From Paramicrobacterium chengjingii (GTDB lineage: Bacteria > Actinomycetota > Actinomycetes > Actinomycetales > Microbacteriaceae): 64,000 bases of DNA. How positions within the stretch are numbered: position 1 is the first letter of the stretch; the number at the start of each line of letters is the position of its first letter. Shown in pieces: positions 34,868 through 44,518 of the stretch. The stretch is taken from NCBI RefSeq assembly GCF_011751765.2, contig NZ_CP061169.1:248001-312000 (forward strand), in the 5' to 3' direction. Under the pieces are notes generated by a model. That model ran no database searches. It was not told where the DNA came from and saw nothing but the letters and a program-made list of their open reading frames with translations. The translations under genes were made by a program, and so were the position numbers.

Positions 34868-35125
34868 TCAGGCGAGCGTAATGGAGGCGAGAGAGCGGGG
34901 AGAGAGCGTGTCCTGAAGCACGAGTGTCGCGGCACCGAGAGCTGCCGCGTCGGTTCCGTTCACCGACATGCGCACGTCGACGCGTTGAACAGCGCGCGCA
35001 AAGGCCCGCTCATCGAAACGTCCACAACCGGTCAGGCCATCGCCTGTGAAGAGAATCGTCACCATGGCAGGCAGACTAGCGCAGGTGGGGCGTAGCTGTT
35101 CGCTCGTCAATCGATGGTGTGTCAC
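34868..35125 (-). pseudogene. Possible ROK/sugar-kinase-fold gene remnant
   Basis: An 85-codon frame whose last ~50 residues (NGTDAAALGAATLVLQDTLS) look like the C-terminal helix of ROK-family regulators. The rest of such a ~380-residue protein is missing: the region upstream is the LysR gene. It could start at a GTG that overlaps the LysR stop (GTGA), but no ribosome site is seen. A decayed remnant is the simplest reading; a short expressed ORF is possible. Confidence 0.5.
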
Positions 35126-35991
35126 GCGTGCTCACGGTAGAGGTCGGCAAGCAGTGCGACTGCGGCGTGGGTGCCCGGGTGCGGGTCACGCATGCGCCAG
35201 ATGAGGTTCACCGCAACCGGGTCCGTTCCGCGTAACGGGCGGTAGACGATGCCATCGCGCCGGTACTGGGTTGCCGTCGCCTGCGTGGTGACTCCGACGC
35301 AGCGGCCTGTGACGATGGCGGCGAGCCAATCGTCGACGTCGTGAATGTATTCAGTCTGGGGACAATCGTCGTCCGGCCACAGATCGATGGTCGTCGTACC
35401 CGTGCGCGGATCGATGACGAGCGTGCGAGTCGTGATCTCTTCGAGGCGGATGCTGCGACGCGCAGCCCAGGCATCATCGGATGCGAGTGCAACATACCGA
35501 GGCTCATACCCGACGAGGGCGTGAGCAAAGCGGGTCGTGTCGACCGGCGTGCGCAGGATCGCGAGGTCGCAGAGGCCCTCCGCGAGTCCCGCCGTCGGCG
35601 TATTGTGGCGGATCAAGTGCAGCTCGATGTCGGGATACCGATCGTGCCAACGTCGTTGGAACTCGGAGGTGTGGCGACCGAGTGCCGACCAGGTGTGCCC
35701 GATCTGAAGCCGACTCTGCCCCGTGGCCGCCACGTGTACGATCTCGTCGGCCTCCGCCAGCATGTGGCGGGCATGCGCCAGGATCTGGATGCCTACGGCG
35801 GTCGGGGAGACCGTTCGACTCGTTCGGTGAAGTACCTTCGTCCCGAGCAGCTGTTCGAGCGCGATCAGCGTGCGCGAGACCGTGGCTTGCGATAGGCGCA
35901 ACTCGATGGCGGCATCCGTAAAGCTCCCGCAATCGACGATAGCGACCAGGCACCGCAGGTGCCGGAGTTCGAGCTGGGAAGCGGCATCCAT
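35122..35991 (-). CDS. LysR family transcriptional regulator
   Basis: A 289-residue regulator. The helix-turn-helix is at 8-66 (AIVDCGSFTDAAIELRLSQA then SRTLIALEQLLG), followed by the substrate-binding domain with two alpha/beta lobes. Divergent from the EamA transporter with a T-N11-A site between them, so it most likely controls that exporter in response to its substrate. Confidence 0.88.
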   Translation of the reverse strand: MDAASQLELRHLRCLVAIVDCGSFTDAAIELRLSQATVSRTLIALEQLLGTKVLHRTSRTVSPTAVGIQILAHARHMLAEADEIVHVAATGQSRLQIGHTWSALGRHTSEFQRRWHDRYPDIELHLIRHNTPTAGLAEGLCDLAILRTPVDTTRFAHALVGYEPRYVALASDDAWAARRSIRLEEITTRTLVIDPRTGTTTIDLWPDDDCPQTEYIHDVDDWLAAIVTGRCVGVTTQATATQYRRDGIVYRPLRGTDPVAVNLIWRMRDPHPGTHAAVALLADLYREHA

Positions 35992-36016
35992 ACGCTCAGT
36001 GTATAGACCCTCACGA

Positions 36017-36035
36017 GTATGCATTATGCGTATAC
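36017..36035. promoter_or_regulatory. LysR-type T-N11-A site
   Basis: GTAT-N11-ATAC fills the 68-base divergent gap between the LysR gene and the transporter, with an inner GCATTATGC dyad. This is the classical LysR recognition layout and is the likely site for control of both genes. Confidence 0.55.
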
Positions 36036-36059
36036 AAGGCAGCGGCCCATAGTCAGAGC

Positions 36060-36980
36060 ATGGCACTTGAGCGCGGCAACCGTGTGGGGCAGGCCGATCA
36101 GGCCGATGGTTCGGACCACGTACCCACCTCACGGCGGGCCGGCATTGCGCTGATGCTGGGCAGCGCGCTTTCGAACCAGTCCGGGGCGTCGCTCGCCGCG
36201 CTGGCGTTTCCTGTCATGGGGCCGACAGGCGTCGTGGCTGTGCGCCAGTGGGTAGCCGCCATCGTATTGCTCGTTGTCGGGCGGCCACGTCTGCGCGCGT
36301 TCACCGCAGCACAGTGGCGGCCGATTCTCGCACTCGCCATCGTGTTCGCCACGATGAATCTGTCACTGTACCTCGCGATCGACCGCATCGGGCTCGGTCT
36401 CGCCGTGACTCTCGAGTTTCTCGGTCCGCTTGCCGTGGCCATGGCATCCTCCCGGCGCCGACGCGATGTGCTGTGTGCGCTTGTGGCTGCAGCTGCGGTG
36501 GGCGTACTCACTCGACCACAGCCCAGCACTGACTACACCGGAATCGGATTCGCCTTGCTCGCGGCGGTGTGCTGGGCAAGCTACATCCTGCTCAATCGCA
36601 GCGTTGGGGCGCGCGTGCCCGGGCTGCAGGACACCGCTGCTGCGGCGGCAGTCTCGGGGCTGATCTATCTCCCTGTGGGATGTGTCGCCCTCTGGCTCAA
36701 CCCGCCGACGCTCGGGATGATGATGTGTGCCCTGGCCGCGGGTGTATTGTCGTCCGCCGTTCCATTTCTCGCCGACCTTTTCGCTCTGCGACGTGTTCCT
36801 GCCCGGTTTTTCGGCATCTTCATGAGCATCAACCCGGTCTTCGCGTCTATGATCGGCATGCTGGTTCTCGATCAGCGGCTCGATGTGGCGTCGTGGCTGG
36901 CCATCATCACCATTGTCGCGGCGAACACGGTCTCGGCATCGGGGCCTTCACGGCCACATGTCCAGACAGTAAAGAAGTAG
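36060..36980 (+). CDS. EamA/DMT family transporter, RhtA-like
   Basis: A 306-residue ten-segment drug/metabolite transporter. Two EamA halves are visible (about 30-160 and 170-300), with AALAFPVMGPTGVVAVRQWV typical of the RhtA threonine/homoserine exporter group. Substrate likely an amino acid or related metabolite. The divergent LysR gene is its probable regulator. Confidence 0.85.
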   Translation: MALERGNRVGQADQADGSDHVPTSRRAGIALMLGSALSNQSGASLAALAFPVMGPTGVVAVRQWVAAIVLLVVGRPRLRAFTAAQWRPILALAIVFATMNLSLYLAIDRIGLGLAVTLEFLGPLAVAMASSRRRRDVLCALVAAAAVGVLTRPQPSTDYTGIGFALLAAVCWASYILLNRSVGARVPGLQDTAAAAAVSGLIYLPVGCVALWLNPPTLGMMMCALAAGVLSSAVPFLADLFALRRVPARFFGIFMSINPVFASMIGMLVLDQRLDVASWLAIITIVAANTVSASGPSRPHVQTVKK

Positions 36981-37174
36981 CGAGTTGGCCATGGGATGCG
37001 TGATCGGGTTTCGTTTTGGCGTTGAGAACTTTCTGTCTGTGGCGAAGCGATGCTTCGAGATGTAGCGTGGGCGTGTTTTTACGTGGCATCATCGCGATCT
37101 GGTTGATCGGATGCTTGTCGCGTACGCGAAGGTTGATGAGCTGATTCTCGTCACGGTGCTGTGAGGGAGAGCGG

Positions 37175-37543
37175 GTGCGCAAGGCGAGCGAGGAGACTTT
37201 TGGGCAGCGGTGGGTTCGTCGTTGGGTACGCGCGCAGTTTCGCGGCGGCGAGAGACCGGCTCCGACACCGGAGGTGCCAGGGCTGAACGTCAACACGCTG
37301 AACGATTATCTTGCGTCGGGTCCGTCTGCGCGCTGGGCCGAACGGTGGTTCTGGCTTGCCGCGTTCGTCATCGTTGTCGTCGCCAGCGTGCTCTCCATTG
37401 GGCTTGGGGTGTCTGACCCGGCGGAGTACTGGGGAGCCGCTGTCTTCGGCATTGCCCTCCTGCTCTGCGCGTTCAGGATTCTGGCGGGAGTGCGGTGTCT
37501 CTTTCGCAACCGGAAGCGTCAGCGGCGACAGTCGCGCCGCTGA
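37175..37543 (+). CDS. Hypothetical membrane protein, two transmembrane segments
   Basis: A 122-residue protein with GTG start. A basic N-terminus (RWVRRWVRAQFRGG) precedes helices WLAAFVIVVVASVLSIGLGV and AAVFGIALLLCAFRILAGV and a very basic tail. No family recognised. The preceding ~190 bases (36981-37174) are somewhat less GC-rich and hold only a short hairpin (CGAAGC/GCTTCG). Confidence 0.6.
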   Translation: MRKASEETFGQRWVRRWVRAQFRGGERPAPTPEVPGLNVNTLNDYLASGPSARWAERWFWLAAFVIVVVASVLSIGLGVSDPAEYWGAAVFGIALLLCAFRILAGVRCLFRNRKRQRRQSRR

Positions 37544-37548
37544 CGGCA

Positions 37549-39450
37549 TCAGGCCTTCATTCTGAAGTCATAGCGCTCCGGCAGCGGCTCGCTGGGCACA
37601 ACGCTCTCCCAGAGATCCGACACGGCTTCATCACCCTCGCGCAGGTTCGCCACGTCGATGCCCTCTCGCAGCATCCGTCCCGCCTCGTCGTCGCGTCCCA
37701 GCAGATGCAGCGCCTTCGCACGCAAGAACCGCACGCGGCCGAGCTCACGCACCTCGGGCCCTGCGGCCTTAATGACTCGAAGGGCGCTGGTCGGCAGGCC
37801 GGCATCGAGCAGAACGCTCGCTGCCTCGATCGTGAGCGCGCGTTGGGCGGCGGGCCGCGCGTTGGTCACCGCCGAGAGATAGTCGTTTGCCGCCCGCGCC
37901 GCCCTGCCCGTCTCAGCCCGAAGCCTCGCCCGACCGCGCAGCGCTGGCAAGCTCGGCGAAAGCGCGTACGAGGCAGCGTAGAACGCGCCGGCCCGCTCGA
38001 CGTCGCCGCGCGCGTGTGCCATTGTTCCCAGATGCATCGTGGTCTGCCACGTGCGCGGCATCGCCTCGAGAAGCTTCTCCCAGCTCTCACCGCGCACGTA
38101 TGACCCGACGATCTCGCGTGTGCTCGCCTCGGGCAACGCCCCCGTCTCCAACAACTTGAGCCACGGTCGGGTCTCGGCCGTTGTGACGATGAAGGGGGTG
38201 CCAGAATCGGCGAGCGGCGGTTCGCCACATCGTTCCCGTCGCGCCTGCTCGAGAGCTCCCCATCCGCTTCCCGAGGCAATCAGCTCACCCGGCTCCACGT
38301 CGGACAGCGCCCGGGCTGCGGCGAGAGCCTCGTCGGCATCGGCGGCAGGCCAGAGTTGCTCGACGCGCGCAGCTGCGGCAACAGCATCCGGATTGCCACG
38401 AACCGACCCCAGCGCAATATTGCCGTACGCCTCAACCCAGTCCCAGCTTTCGCCCGCGGGCATCACGAGGTGTTCAAACTGCGTACGCGCCAGCCCCGAC
38501 TGTATCTCTGCGTAGCGCCTGCCATCGGGAGTCAGCCAGCGCTGCCACCGATGCCCGCCGGCACCCTCACCCCAGCAAAACAGCTTGCGCCCTTGCAGCC
38601 GATCGGTGGAGAGCATCGCCAGCCCATCGCCATGCTCGTCGGCCGCAGCGACCCACGGCCGCTTACCGGGCACCGGGTCGAAGAAATAGTCGGCGGCGTA
38701 CGGGGCGCGCGCTGGCGCGAGAACGTCGTCTGTCACTTCGACGCTCGAGATCGCCCCGTCGTAGCCCGTGGCGACAGACGTCGAGCTTGGTGTGACGATG
38801 CGCGTCTGATCGGTCTGCGGCACTGCCGCGTTTGTCCACCAGTACATGGGCACGTCGCGGCCCGACGTATTGCGAATGCGCACGTAGGCCAACAGAACGG
38901 GGGACCCGGCGGGCAGCCGCAGGTCGACGTGGAACACTGTCTCGCGCAGCCTGTCGAATTCCCACATGCGCAGGATGCTGTCATCCGCCGTATCGACGAT
39001 CGCGGCGTGCAGTGGGCTCGCCGTCGACGGCGAATGCCCGCGCGTGCCGATATTCCACTCGATCCCTCCGGCGAACCAGGCGTCGCGCAACGCCAGGTTC
39101 GCGTATTGCACTGCCGAATTCTCGTGCAGCAGCATGGCGTCGCGGTCCAGGTCGCGAATCGACCAGATACGGCCACCCAGCTGGGGCATCACACGAACGC
39201 GCAAGTGCTCGTTCTCGAGCACGACAGATCGAAACTCGGTGGGAACCCGGTCGCGCTCGTACGCATCCTGCATTGTGTAGGGAAAGAGATTGCGCACACC
39301 GCCGATCCCCATGCCCGCGGCAATTTCCTCGGGCAGCTCTCCGCTCACGGCATATGGCGGCTCGGACGCGTCCGACACCACGGCGAGCGGATTCGGCGAA
39401 CCGAGGTCGGCGGCGGGGAGGGTGATCGTCTCGACACGAATGTCGGTCAT
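37549..39450 (-). CDS. DUF5107 domain protein with C-terminal TPR-like repeats
   Basis: A 633-residue protein. The N-terminal half (about 40-330) is the DUF5107 beta-rich domain resembling galactose mutarotase/lyase folds (LRVRVMPQLGGRIWSIRD, YVRIRNTSGRDVPMYWWTN). The C-terminal half is helical with tetratricopeptide-like repeats (LGTMAHARGDVERAGAFYAA). Probably acts on or binds a carbohydrate; no enzyme activity can be assigned. The start ATG at 39450 matches the domain start; longer readings upstream are unlikely. Confidence 0.78.
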   Translation of the reverse strand: MTDIRVETITLPAADLGSPNPLAVVSDASEPPYAVSGELPEEIAAGMGIGGVRNLFPYTMQDAYERDRVPTEFRSVVLENEHLRVRVMPQLGGRIWSIRDLDRDAMLLHENSAVQYANLALRDAWFAGGIEWNIGTRGHSPSTASPLHAAIVDTADDSILRMWEFDRLRETVFHVDLRLPAGSPVLLAYVRIRNTSGRDVPMYWWTNAAVPQTDQTRIVTPSSTSVATGYDGAISSVEVTDDVLAPARAPYAADYFFDPVPGKRPWVAAADEHGDGLAMLSTDRLQGRKLFCWGEGAGGHRWQRWLTPDGRRYAEIQSGLARTQFEHLVMPAGESWDWVEAYGNIALGSVRGNPDAVAAAARVEQLWPAADADEALAAARALSDVEPGELIASGSGWGALEQARRERCGEPPLADSGTPFIVTTAETRPWLKLLETGALPEASTREIVGSYVRGESWEKLLEAMPRTWQTTMHLGTMAHARGDVERAGAFYAASYALSPSLPALRGRARLRAETGRAARAANDYLSAVTNARPAAQRALTIEAASVLLDAGLPTSALRVIKAAGPEVRELGRVRFLRAKALHLLGRDDEAGRMLREGIDVANLREGDEAVSDLWESVVPSEPLPERYDFRMKA

Positions 39451-39520
39451 GGCGGCATCCTCTCTGATGCATCGGCGTTCTCTCGATGGTAGCCGCAGAC
39501 AGCGCTCGTAAGATGGACGC

Positions 39521-40363
39521 ATGAGTGAGACGACACTTCCTGCCATTGCCATTCTCGGTGCCGGGTCGATGGGCGGCGCGATCCTCTCGGGTCTCGTGCA
39601 GCCAAGCGTGCACGTCGACGGAGGCATTCGGGTCACCAACCGAACGTCAGAGAAGGCCGACGCCCTCGCGGAGCTCGACGGGGTGACCTCCTACGCGCTT
39701 GAGAAGACTCCGGATGCTCAGGGGCGCGCGCTCGCGGGCGCCAAGGTGGTGATCATCGGCGTGAAGCCGCACATGGTTCCCGATCTGCTGCGTGACATCG
39801 CCGACGACCTCGAGCCAGGGAGCATCGTTGTCAGCGTGGCCGCTGGAGTGACCGTAGAGACATTCGAAAGCCTGCTGCCCGAGAGCGTGTCGGTGATCCG
39901 CGCAATGCCCAACACCCCGTCGCACGTGGGCAAGGGCGTCACGGGTCTCGCGCCGGGTACGCGATCGAGTGATGACGATCTTGCCCTCGCCCGCGCCGTC
40001 TTCGAGACCGTCGGCCAGGTGGTTGAGGTGCCCGAGAGTCAGATCGACGCGCTGTCCACCATTTCTGGTTCTGGTCCTGCTTACGTGTTCTATCTCATCG
40101 AGGAGCTCACGCGCGCGGCGGTCGACAAGGGATTCACCCCCGAGCAGGCGGCAACGCTCGTCAACGGCACCTTCGCCGGGGCGACCGAGCTGCTCATGCA
40201 GTCGGACAAGACGCCAGAGCAACTGCGCATAGCGGTGACGAGCCCCAAGGGCACAACCGAACAGGCGCTGAATGTACTGCAGCAGGCCGGGTTCGCCGAC
40301 ACATTCACTCGGGCGACGGATGCTGCACTCACGCGTTCGCATGAGCTTGCAGCTGGCTCGTGA
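39521..40363 (+). CDS. proC: Pyrroline-5-carboxylate reductase
   Basis: A 280-residue enzyme making proline from pyrroline-5-carboxylate with NAD(P)H. LGAGSMGGAILSGL is the cofactor loop, VIRAMPNTPSHVGKG and the signature SGSGPAYVFYLIEELTRAAV are diagnostic. Its stop overlaps the next start (GTGA). Confidence 0.95.
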   Translation: MSETTLPAIAILGAGSMGGAILSGLVQPSVHVDGGIRVTNRTSEKADALAELDGVTSYALEKTPDAQGRALAGAKVVIIGVKPHMVPDLLRDIADDLEPGSIVVSVAAGVTVETFESLLPESVSVIRAMPNTPSHVGKGVTGLAPGTRSSDDDLALARAVFETVGQVVEVPESQIDALSTISGSGPAYVFYLIEELTRAAVDKGFTPEQAATLVNGTFAGATELLMQSDKTPEQLRIAVTSPKGTTEQALNVLQQAGFADTFTRATDAALTRSHELAAGS

Positions 40364-40815
40364 CGCGATTCGGTCCGCTCGAGGCGCGTGACGGACGTGT
40401 GGCGATCGGCGACGCGGGTGCGCACCATGTTCGGCTGACCGAGGCGGGCATTGTTGTGCGCCGACATGGCGAGGAGGCTCGTCACCTCGGGTGGGACGTG
40501 ATCGAATCCGCGACCTTCGACGTGCGCACGACGAAGTTTCGCTGGCCCGGCACAGTCACGACCGTGCTGATGGGAGCGCTCGGCCTGATCTTTCACGACT
40601 GGGGTATCGGTGAACAGGACTACGATGCCACTCTCGATGTTCGACTCAGCGACGGCGATGACGTTCACATCGACATCACGCGGCACCACGTCGGTCGCTA
40701 TTGGGTGAAACCGGTTCGCGCGACGCAGGCGCTTCTTCATCGCCTGAGCGACGACCCAGAATCCCGGATGCTGTTGCGCGAACCTGAGCGCCTCCTTCAG
40801 ATGCTCCGCATGTGA
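40360..40815 (+). CDS. Hypothetical protein downstream of proC
   Basis: A 151-residue protein translationally coupled to proC through a GTGA overlap. One weak hydrophobic stretch (TVTTVLMGALGLIF) sits in a charged, largely soluble sequence. No family recognised; the coupling suggests it is expressed with proC. Confidence 0.65.
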   Translation: MTRFGPLEARDGRVAIGDAGAHHVRLTEAGIVVRRHGEEARHLGWDVIESATFDVRTTKFRWPGTVTTVLMGALGLIFHDWGIGEQDYDATLDVRLSDGDDVHIDITRHHVGRYWVKPVRATQALLHRLSDDPESRMLLREPERLLQMLRM

Positions 40816-40868
40816 ACCGGCTGTTCGCTGTCCTCTTGTCGAGGCGCGAGCAGAACACTCCGCGGAGG

Positions 40869-41537
40869 TCAGCCCAGCGAAGAGAAACGCTCGATGTCCC
40901 CGGAAGACCCCGACACGATGATCAGATCGTGGTCTGTGACGACAGTGTCAGCCGTTGCGTAGGTGAACGGCTTGCCCGGAGACTTCACGCCGACGACAGT
41001 GACGTGATGCTTGGTGCGCACACCAGACTCCGTGAGGTTCTTTCCGCGGATCGGCTTCGGCGGGTACATCTTCACAAGAACGAAGTCGTCGTCGAACTGG
41101 ATGAAATCCAGCATCCGCCCATTCACCAGGTGCGCGACACGTTCTCCCGCTTCGGCTTCGGGGTAGATCACGTGGTTCGCGCCAACGCGGGTGAGAATCT
41201 TGCCATGCGATTGAGACACTGCCTTGGCCCAGATCTGCGGAATCTTGAGGTCAACGAGGTTCGCCGTGATCAGCACAGATGCCTCGATCGATGAACCGAC
41301 GGCGACGACGGCGACCGAGAAGTCGCCGGCACCGATCTGCTTGAGAGCCTCAATGTTGCGAGCATCCGCCTGAACAGTGTGGGTGATGCGATCGGACCAC
41401 TTCTGCACGAGTCCCTCGTCGCCGTCGATCGCGAGAACCTCGCGGTCGAGCCGGTCGAGCTCGCCAGCGCAGGCGGCGCCGAAGCGGCCAAGCCCGATGA
41501 TCAGGACCGGCGCGTCGTGTTTGATGCGGTCAACCAA
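40869..41537 (-). CDS. ktrA: Potassium channel gating subunit, TrkA/KtrA-like (RCK domain)
   Basis: A 222-residue cytosolic RCK protein. TrkA-N domain with LIIGLGRFGAACAGEL (GxGxxG) binds nucleotide; TrkA-C follows from about 140. It gates the membrane KtrB subunit encoded just upstream; the genes overlap by 8 bases. Confidence 0.88.
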   Translation of the reverse strand: MVDRIKHDAPVLIIGLGRFGAACAGELDRLDREVLAIDGDEGLVQKWSDRITHTVQADARNIEALKQIGAGDFSVAVVAVGSSIEASVLITANLVDLKIPQIWAKAVSQSHGKILTRVGANHVIYPEAEAGERVAHLVNGRMLDFIQFDDDFVLVKMYPPKPIRGKNLTESGVRTKHHVTVVGVKSPGKPFTYATADTVVTDHDLIIVSGSSGDIERFSSLG

Positions 41538-42969
41538 CGATGGGCCTCTCTTCTGGGTGGCGGTACAGGCGTCCGTTGCTTGTGGAGGCGACAGCTGCAG
41601 CCAAGGTCACTGTACCAACGCGACCCATAAACATCGTCAGGGCGAGCACGTATTTTCCTGCATCCGGAAGCTCGTCTGTGAGACCTGTCGAGAGCCCGAC
41701 GGTGCCGAAGCCGGAGATCACGTCGAACAGCACACGGTCAAGCGGTTCGTGTGTGATCTGCATGAGCAGAATGCACGACACGGCGACGATCGTCGCTGCC
41801 CAGAAGAACACCGAGATAGCGACGCGGATCACGTCGCTTGGAACGCGGCGACCGAATGCCGAAATCTCCTGGCGTCCACGAGCTTCGGCGAATGCGGCGA
41901 GAACGAGAACGGCAAGTGTCGTCACCTTGATGCCGCCAGCTGTCGATGCGGAACCGCCTCCGACAAACATGAGCATGTCGAGCACGAGGTGGCTCGACCC
42001 GTTGAGTTCCGAAATGTCGATGGTGGAGAAGCCGCCTGACCGGGCCATCATTGAGAGAAAGAGCGACTGAAAAACAGTGTCTCCCGCGTTCATCGTGCCG
42101 AACGTCTTCGGGTTGTTGAACTCGAGAGCGACGATGCCGACTGCGCCGACGACAAGCAGAATTACCGTCGTTGCGAGAGTGAGCTTCACATGCAGCGACC
42201 ACTGCCGCGGGCGGGTGAGGTGGCGTTTGAGGGCGAAGATGACGGGGAACCCGATGGAGCCGAGAAACACTCCGACGAGCAGGATGCCGAGAAACCACGT
42301 GTCGTTTCCGAAACGTTCAAGCCCGAGCTCGTTGGGTGTGAACCCGGTGTTCGTGAACGCCATAGCCGAGTAATAGATGCTGTGCAGTGCAGCTTCGCCC
42401 GCAGCAATGCCGTCGAGGAGCATGCGTGCGAAGAGCAGCACGGCGAGCCCCGCCTCAATGACGAGAAGACTGACGACAACGGTGAGCAGAAGGCTACCGA
42501 TATCTCCGAGTCGCACGGCCTGGCCCTCGGCCACGGGGCCGTGATGCACGCGAAGCGGATTGCTGTCGGAAGCGGCAACGAGTTTGGCTCTCAGTCCAAG
42601 CCGCCTGGAGATCACCATTCCGAGGATCGACGCGAGAGTCAGTACCCCGACGGCTCCGATCTGTACGCCGAGCACCACGAGAATGTCGCCAAACAACGAC
42701 CAGTGGGTTGCCATATTCACTGTGGACAGGCCCGTCACGCAAATCGTCGACATTGCGGTGAAGAACGCATCGGCCAGAGGAGTCCACGTGCGGCTCGCCG
42801 AAGCGGCGGGAAGGCTGAAAAGAAACGTGAAGAGCACGATGAGCGAACCGAACACCAGAATGGCAAATCGTGAGGGAGAGCGCGTGGTGAAGTCGTTCAC
42901 TGTCTCTCGCAGGCGACCGAGCGCGGTGCGGGAAAGCGGTGACGCAGAAGCGCGGCGTCTGCGTGCCAT
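41530..42969 (-). CDS. ktrB: Potassium uptake channel subunit, TrkH/KtrB-like
   Basis: A 479-residue membrane protein with the fourfold M1-P-M2 arrangement of Trk/Ktr channels. P-loop regions are visible (AMSTICVTGLSTVNM, AMAFTNTGFTPNELG, ARSGGFSTIDISELN, ISGFGTVGLSTGLT). Shared operon with the RCK subunit. Confidence 0.88.
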   Translation of the reverse strand: MARRRRASASPLSRTALGRLRETVNDFTTRSPSRFAILVFGSLIVLFTFLFSLPAASASRTWTPLADAFFTAMSTICVTGLSTVNMATHWSLFGDILVVLGVQIGAVGVLTLASILGMVISRRLGLRAKLVAASDSNPLRVHHGPVAEGQAVRLGDIGSLLLTVVVSLLVIEAGLAVLLFARMLLDGIAAGEAALHSIYYSAMAFTNTGFTPNELGLERFGNDTWFLGILLVGVFLGSIGFPVIFALKRHLTRPRQWSLHVKLTLATTVILLVVGAVGIVALEFNNPKTFGTMNAGDTVFQSLFLSMMARSGGFSTIDISELNGSSHLVLDMLMFVGGGSASTAGGIKVTTLAVLVLAAFAEARGRQEISAFGRRVPSDVIRVAISVFFWAATIVAVSCILLMQITHEPLDRVLFDVISGFGTVGLSTGLTDELPDAGKYVLALTMFMGRVGTVTLAAAVASTSNGRLYRHPEERPIVG

Positions 42970-43041
42970 GAAACCTCACTAGGACTCGGGTCTATACGCC
43001 TCGCAATGGTACTCCGCCGCGGGACTCACTAACCTTGATGC

Positions 43042-43488
43042 ATGGCCGACATCTTTGACGTTATCGCAGACGGAACGAGACGTGACATCTTGCGCGTGCT
43101 TCTCGACCGTCATTCTCCCGACGACAGCGGCGTTGCGCGTGGTACGAGCGTTTCAGAAATTGTGGCGCAACTGGGTCTCAGCCAGCCGACCGTCTCGAAG
43201 CACCTGAAGGTGTTGCGCGAGGCCGGACTCGTCGAGGTGCGTGAAGAAGGCCAGCACCGCTACTACTCGCTGGACAGCGAGCCGCTCGAGGCAATCGAAG
43301 ACTGGCTCATCCCGTTTCTCAGCGTCGACTTCACCGAACAGGATCTCAAACGGGAGATCGAGGCCCATCTGCCGGAGCAGGCACGACAGGTCGCCGACGC
43401 AATCGGTCATGTGGCTGCGGGCACCCGCAAACGCGTGTCCAGCGCCGTGACTGCCATGGGTAAGCGTTTCGGTCGATCCGGAGAGTAG
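43042..43488 (+). CDS. ArsR family helix-turn-helix regulator
   Basis: A 148-residue winged-helix protein with VIADGTRRDILRVLL and SVSEIVAQLGLSQPTVSKHL as the recognition helices. A C-terminal extension of about 55 residues is longer than usual. No metal-binding cysteine cluster, so metal sensing is unlikely. It precedes the ABC exporter by 110 bases. Confidence 0.82.
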   Translation: MADIFDVIADGTRRDILRVLLDRHSPDDSGVARGTSVSEIVAQLGLSQPTVSKHLKVLREAGLVEVREEGQHRYYSLDSEPLEAIEDWLIPFLSVDFTEQDLKREIEAHLPEQARQVADAIGHVAAGTRKRVSSAVTAMGKRFGRSGE

Positions 43489-43548
43489 CTGTCTCGTGGC
43501 GACCTGATCCGCCGAGTCGTTCTTTGCCGTGTTCACTTCGACGAGAAG

Positions 43549-43568
43549 ATGTAGTATGAGTGCTACAT
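43549..43568. promoter_or_regulatory. Dyad upstream of the ABC exporter operon
   Basis: ATGTAG-N8-CTACAT (6-base arms) lies 30 bases before the ATPase start. It may overlap a promoter (TTCACT 43532, 17 bases, TATGAG 43555). Candidate operator for the ArsR-type or XRE-type protein nearby. Confidence 0.4.
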
Positions 43569-43597
43569 TTTGTACGTGAACTCGGATGGAGTGACGG

Positions 43598-44518
43598 GTG
43601 GAATCATCACAGGCATCATCACGCACGCCGATCATCTCAGTATCTGATCTGCGGATGAGCTACGGGGAAAAGAGGGTGCTCGATGGCCTTCAGCTCGACA
43701 TCTACGAAGAAGAGATCGTGGCCATGCTGGGGCCGAATGGGGCAGGCAAGAGCACGACAATTGAAATTCTTGAAGGATTCCGCACGCCTTCATCTGGTCG
43801 TGTTTCTGTCTTGGGCAGTGACCCCGTGCACGGTGACGATGGCTGGCGGTCCCAGATCGGCATGGTTCTGCAGGCTTCCACTGACCACGGTAAATGGCGT
43901 CCACGCCAGCTGTTGACGCATCTGTCTGATTTCTATCGACCGTACGTCGACCCGTGGTCTGTCGACGAGCTGCTCGACATGGTTGGCCTTGGGGAACAGC
44001 ACAACCAGAAGCTGCAGACGCTTTCGGGTGGGCAGCGACGCCGTCTCGATGTGGCACTGGCGATCATCGGGAAACCATCCCTGCTGTTTCTTGACGAACC
44101 GACGACGGGGTTCGACCCGCGCGCTCGCCGAGACTTTCACGACCTTATCCATCGACTGAGCGACATGGAAGGCATTACGATCATGCTGACGACGCACGAT
44201 CTTGCTGAAGCCGAGGCGTTGGCCAGCCGCATCGTCATTCTTGCCGGCGGTCGGATCATTGCAGATGGCACCCCATTTGAACTTACGAGCGCCGTGTCGC
44301 GAACCGCGGAGATCAGCTGGCGCGAGAACGGGCAGCAGCAACTTCATGTCGCAGAAGACTCAACACAGTTCGTGCGTGAGCTGCTGGCGCATGATGACGA
44401 CGTGACCGATCTTCAGATTCGGCGCGCAACACTTGAAGACGCGTACTTGTCGCTCGTCGAGGAGTTCGAGGGCGGCGGCACGATCGAGGCGACGGCATTC
44501 GAGGAGGTCACGCGATGA
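43598..44518 (+). CDS. ABC transporter ATP-binding protein
   Basis: A 306-residue exporter ATPase. Walker A MLGPNGAGKSTTIEIL, signature LSGGQRRRLD, Walker B LLFLDEPTTGFD and LTTHDLAEAEALASR are present. GTG start with GGAG upstream. The C-terminal tail carries the regulatory extension. Start codon of the permease overlaps its stop (ATGA). Confidence 0.87.
   Translation: MESSQASSRTPIISVSDLRMSYGEKRVLDGLQLDIYEEEIVAMLGPNGAGKSTTIEILEGFRTPSSGRVSVLGSDPVHGDDGWRSQIGMVLQASTDHGKWRPRQLLTHLSDFYRPYVDPWSVDELLDMVGLGEQHNQKLQTLSGGQRRRLDVALAIIGKPSLLFLDEPTTGFDPRARRDFHDLIHRLSDMEGITIMLTTHDLAEAEALASRIVILAGGRIIADGTPFELTSAVSRTAEISWRENGQQQLHVAEDSTQFVRELLAHDDDVTDLQIRRATLEDAYLSLVEEFEGGGTIEATAFEEVTR

Noticed and set aside
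37043..37057. Hairpin CGAAGC-GAT-GCTTCG after the EamA gene as a terminator
   Set aside because: Only 6 pairs and the T-run is about 20 bases further on; too weak to call.
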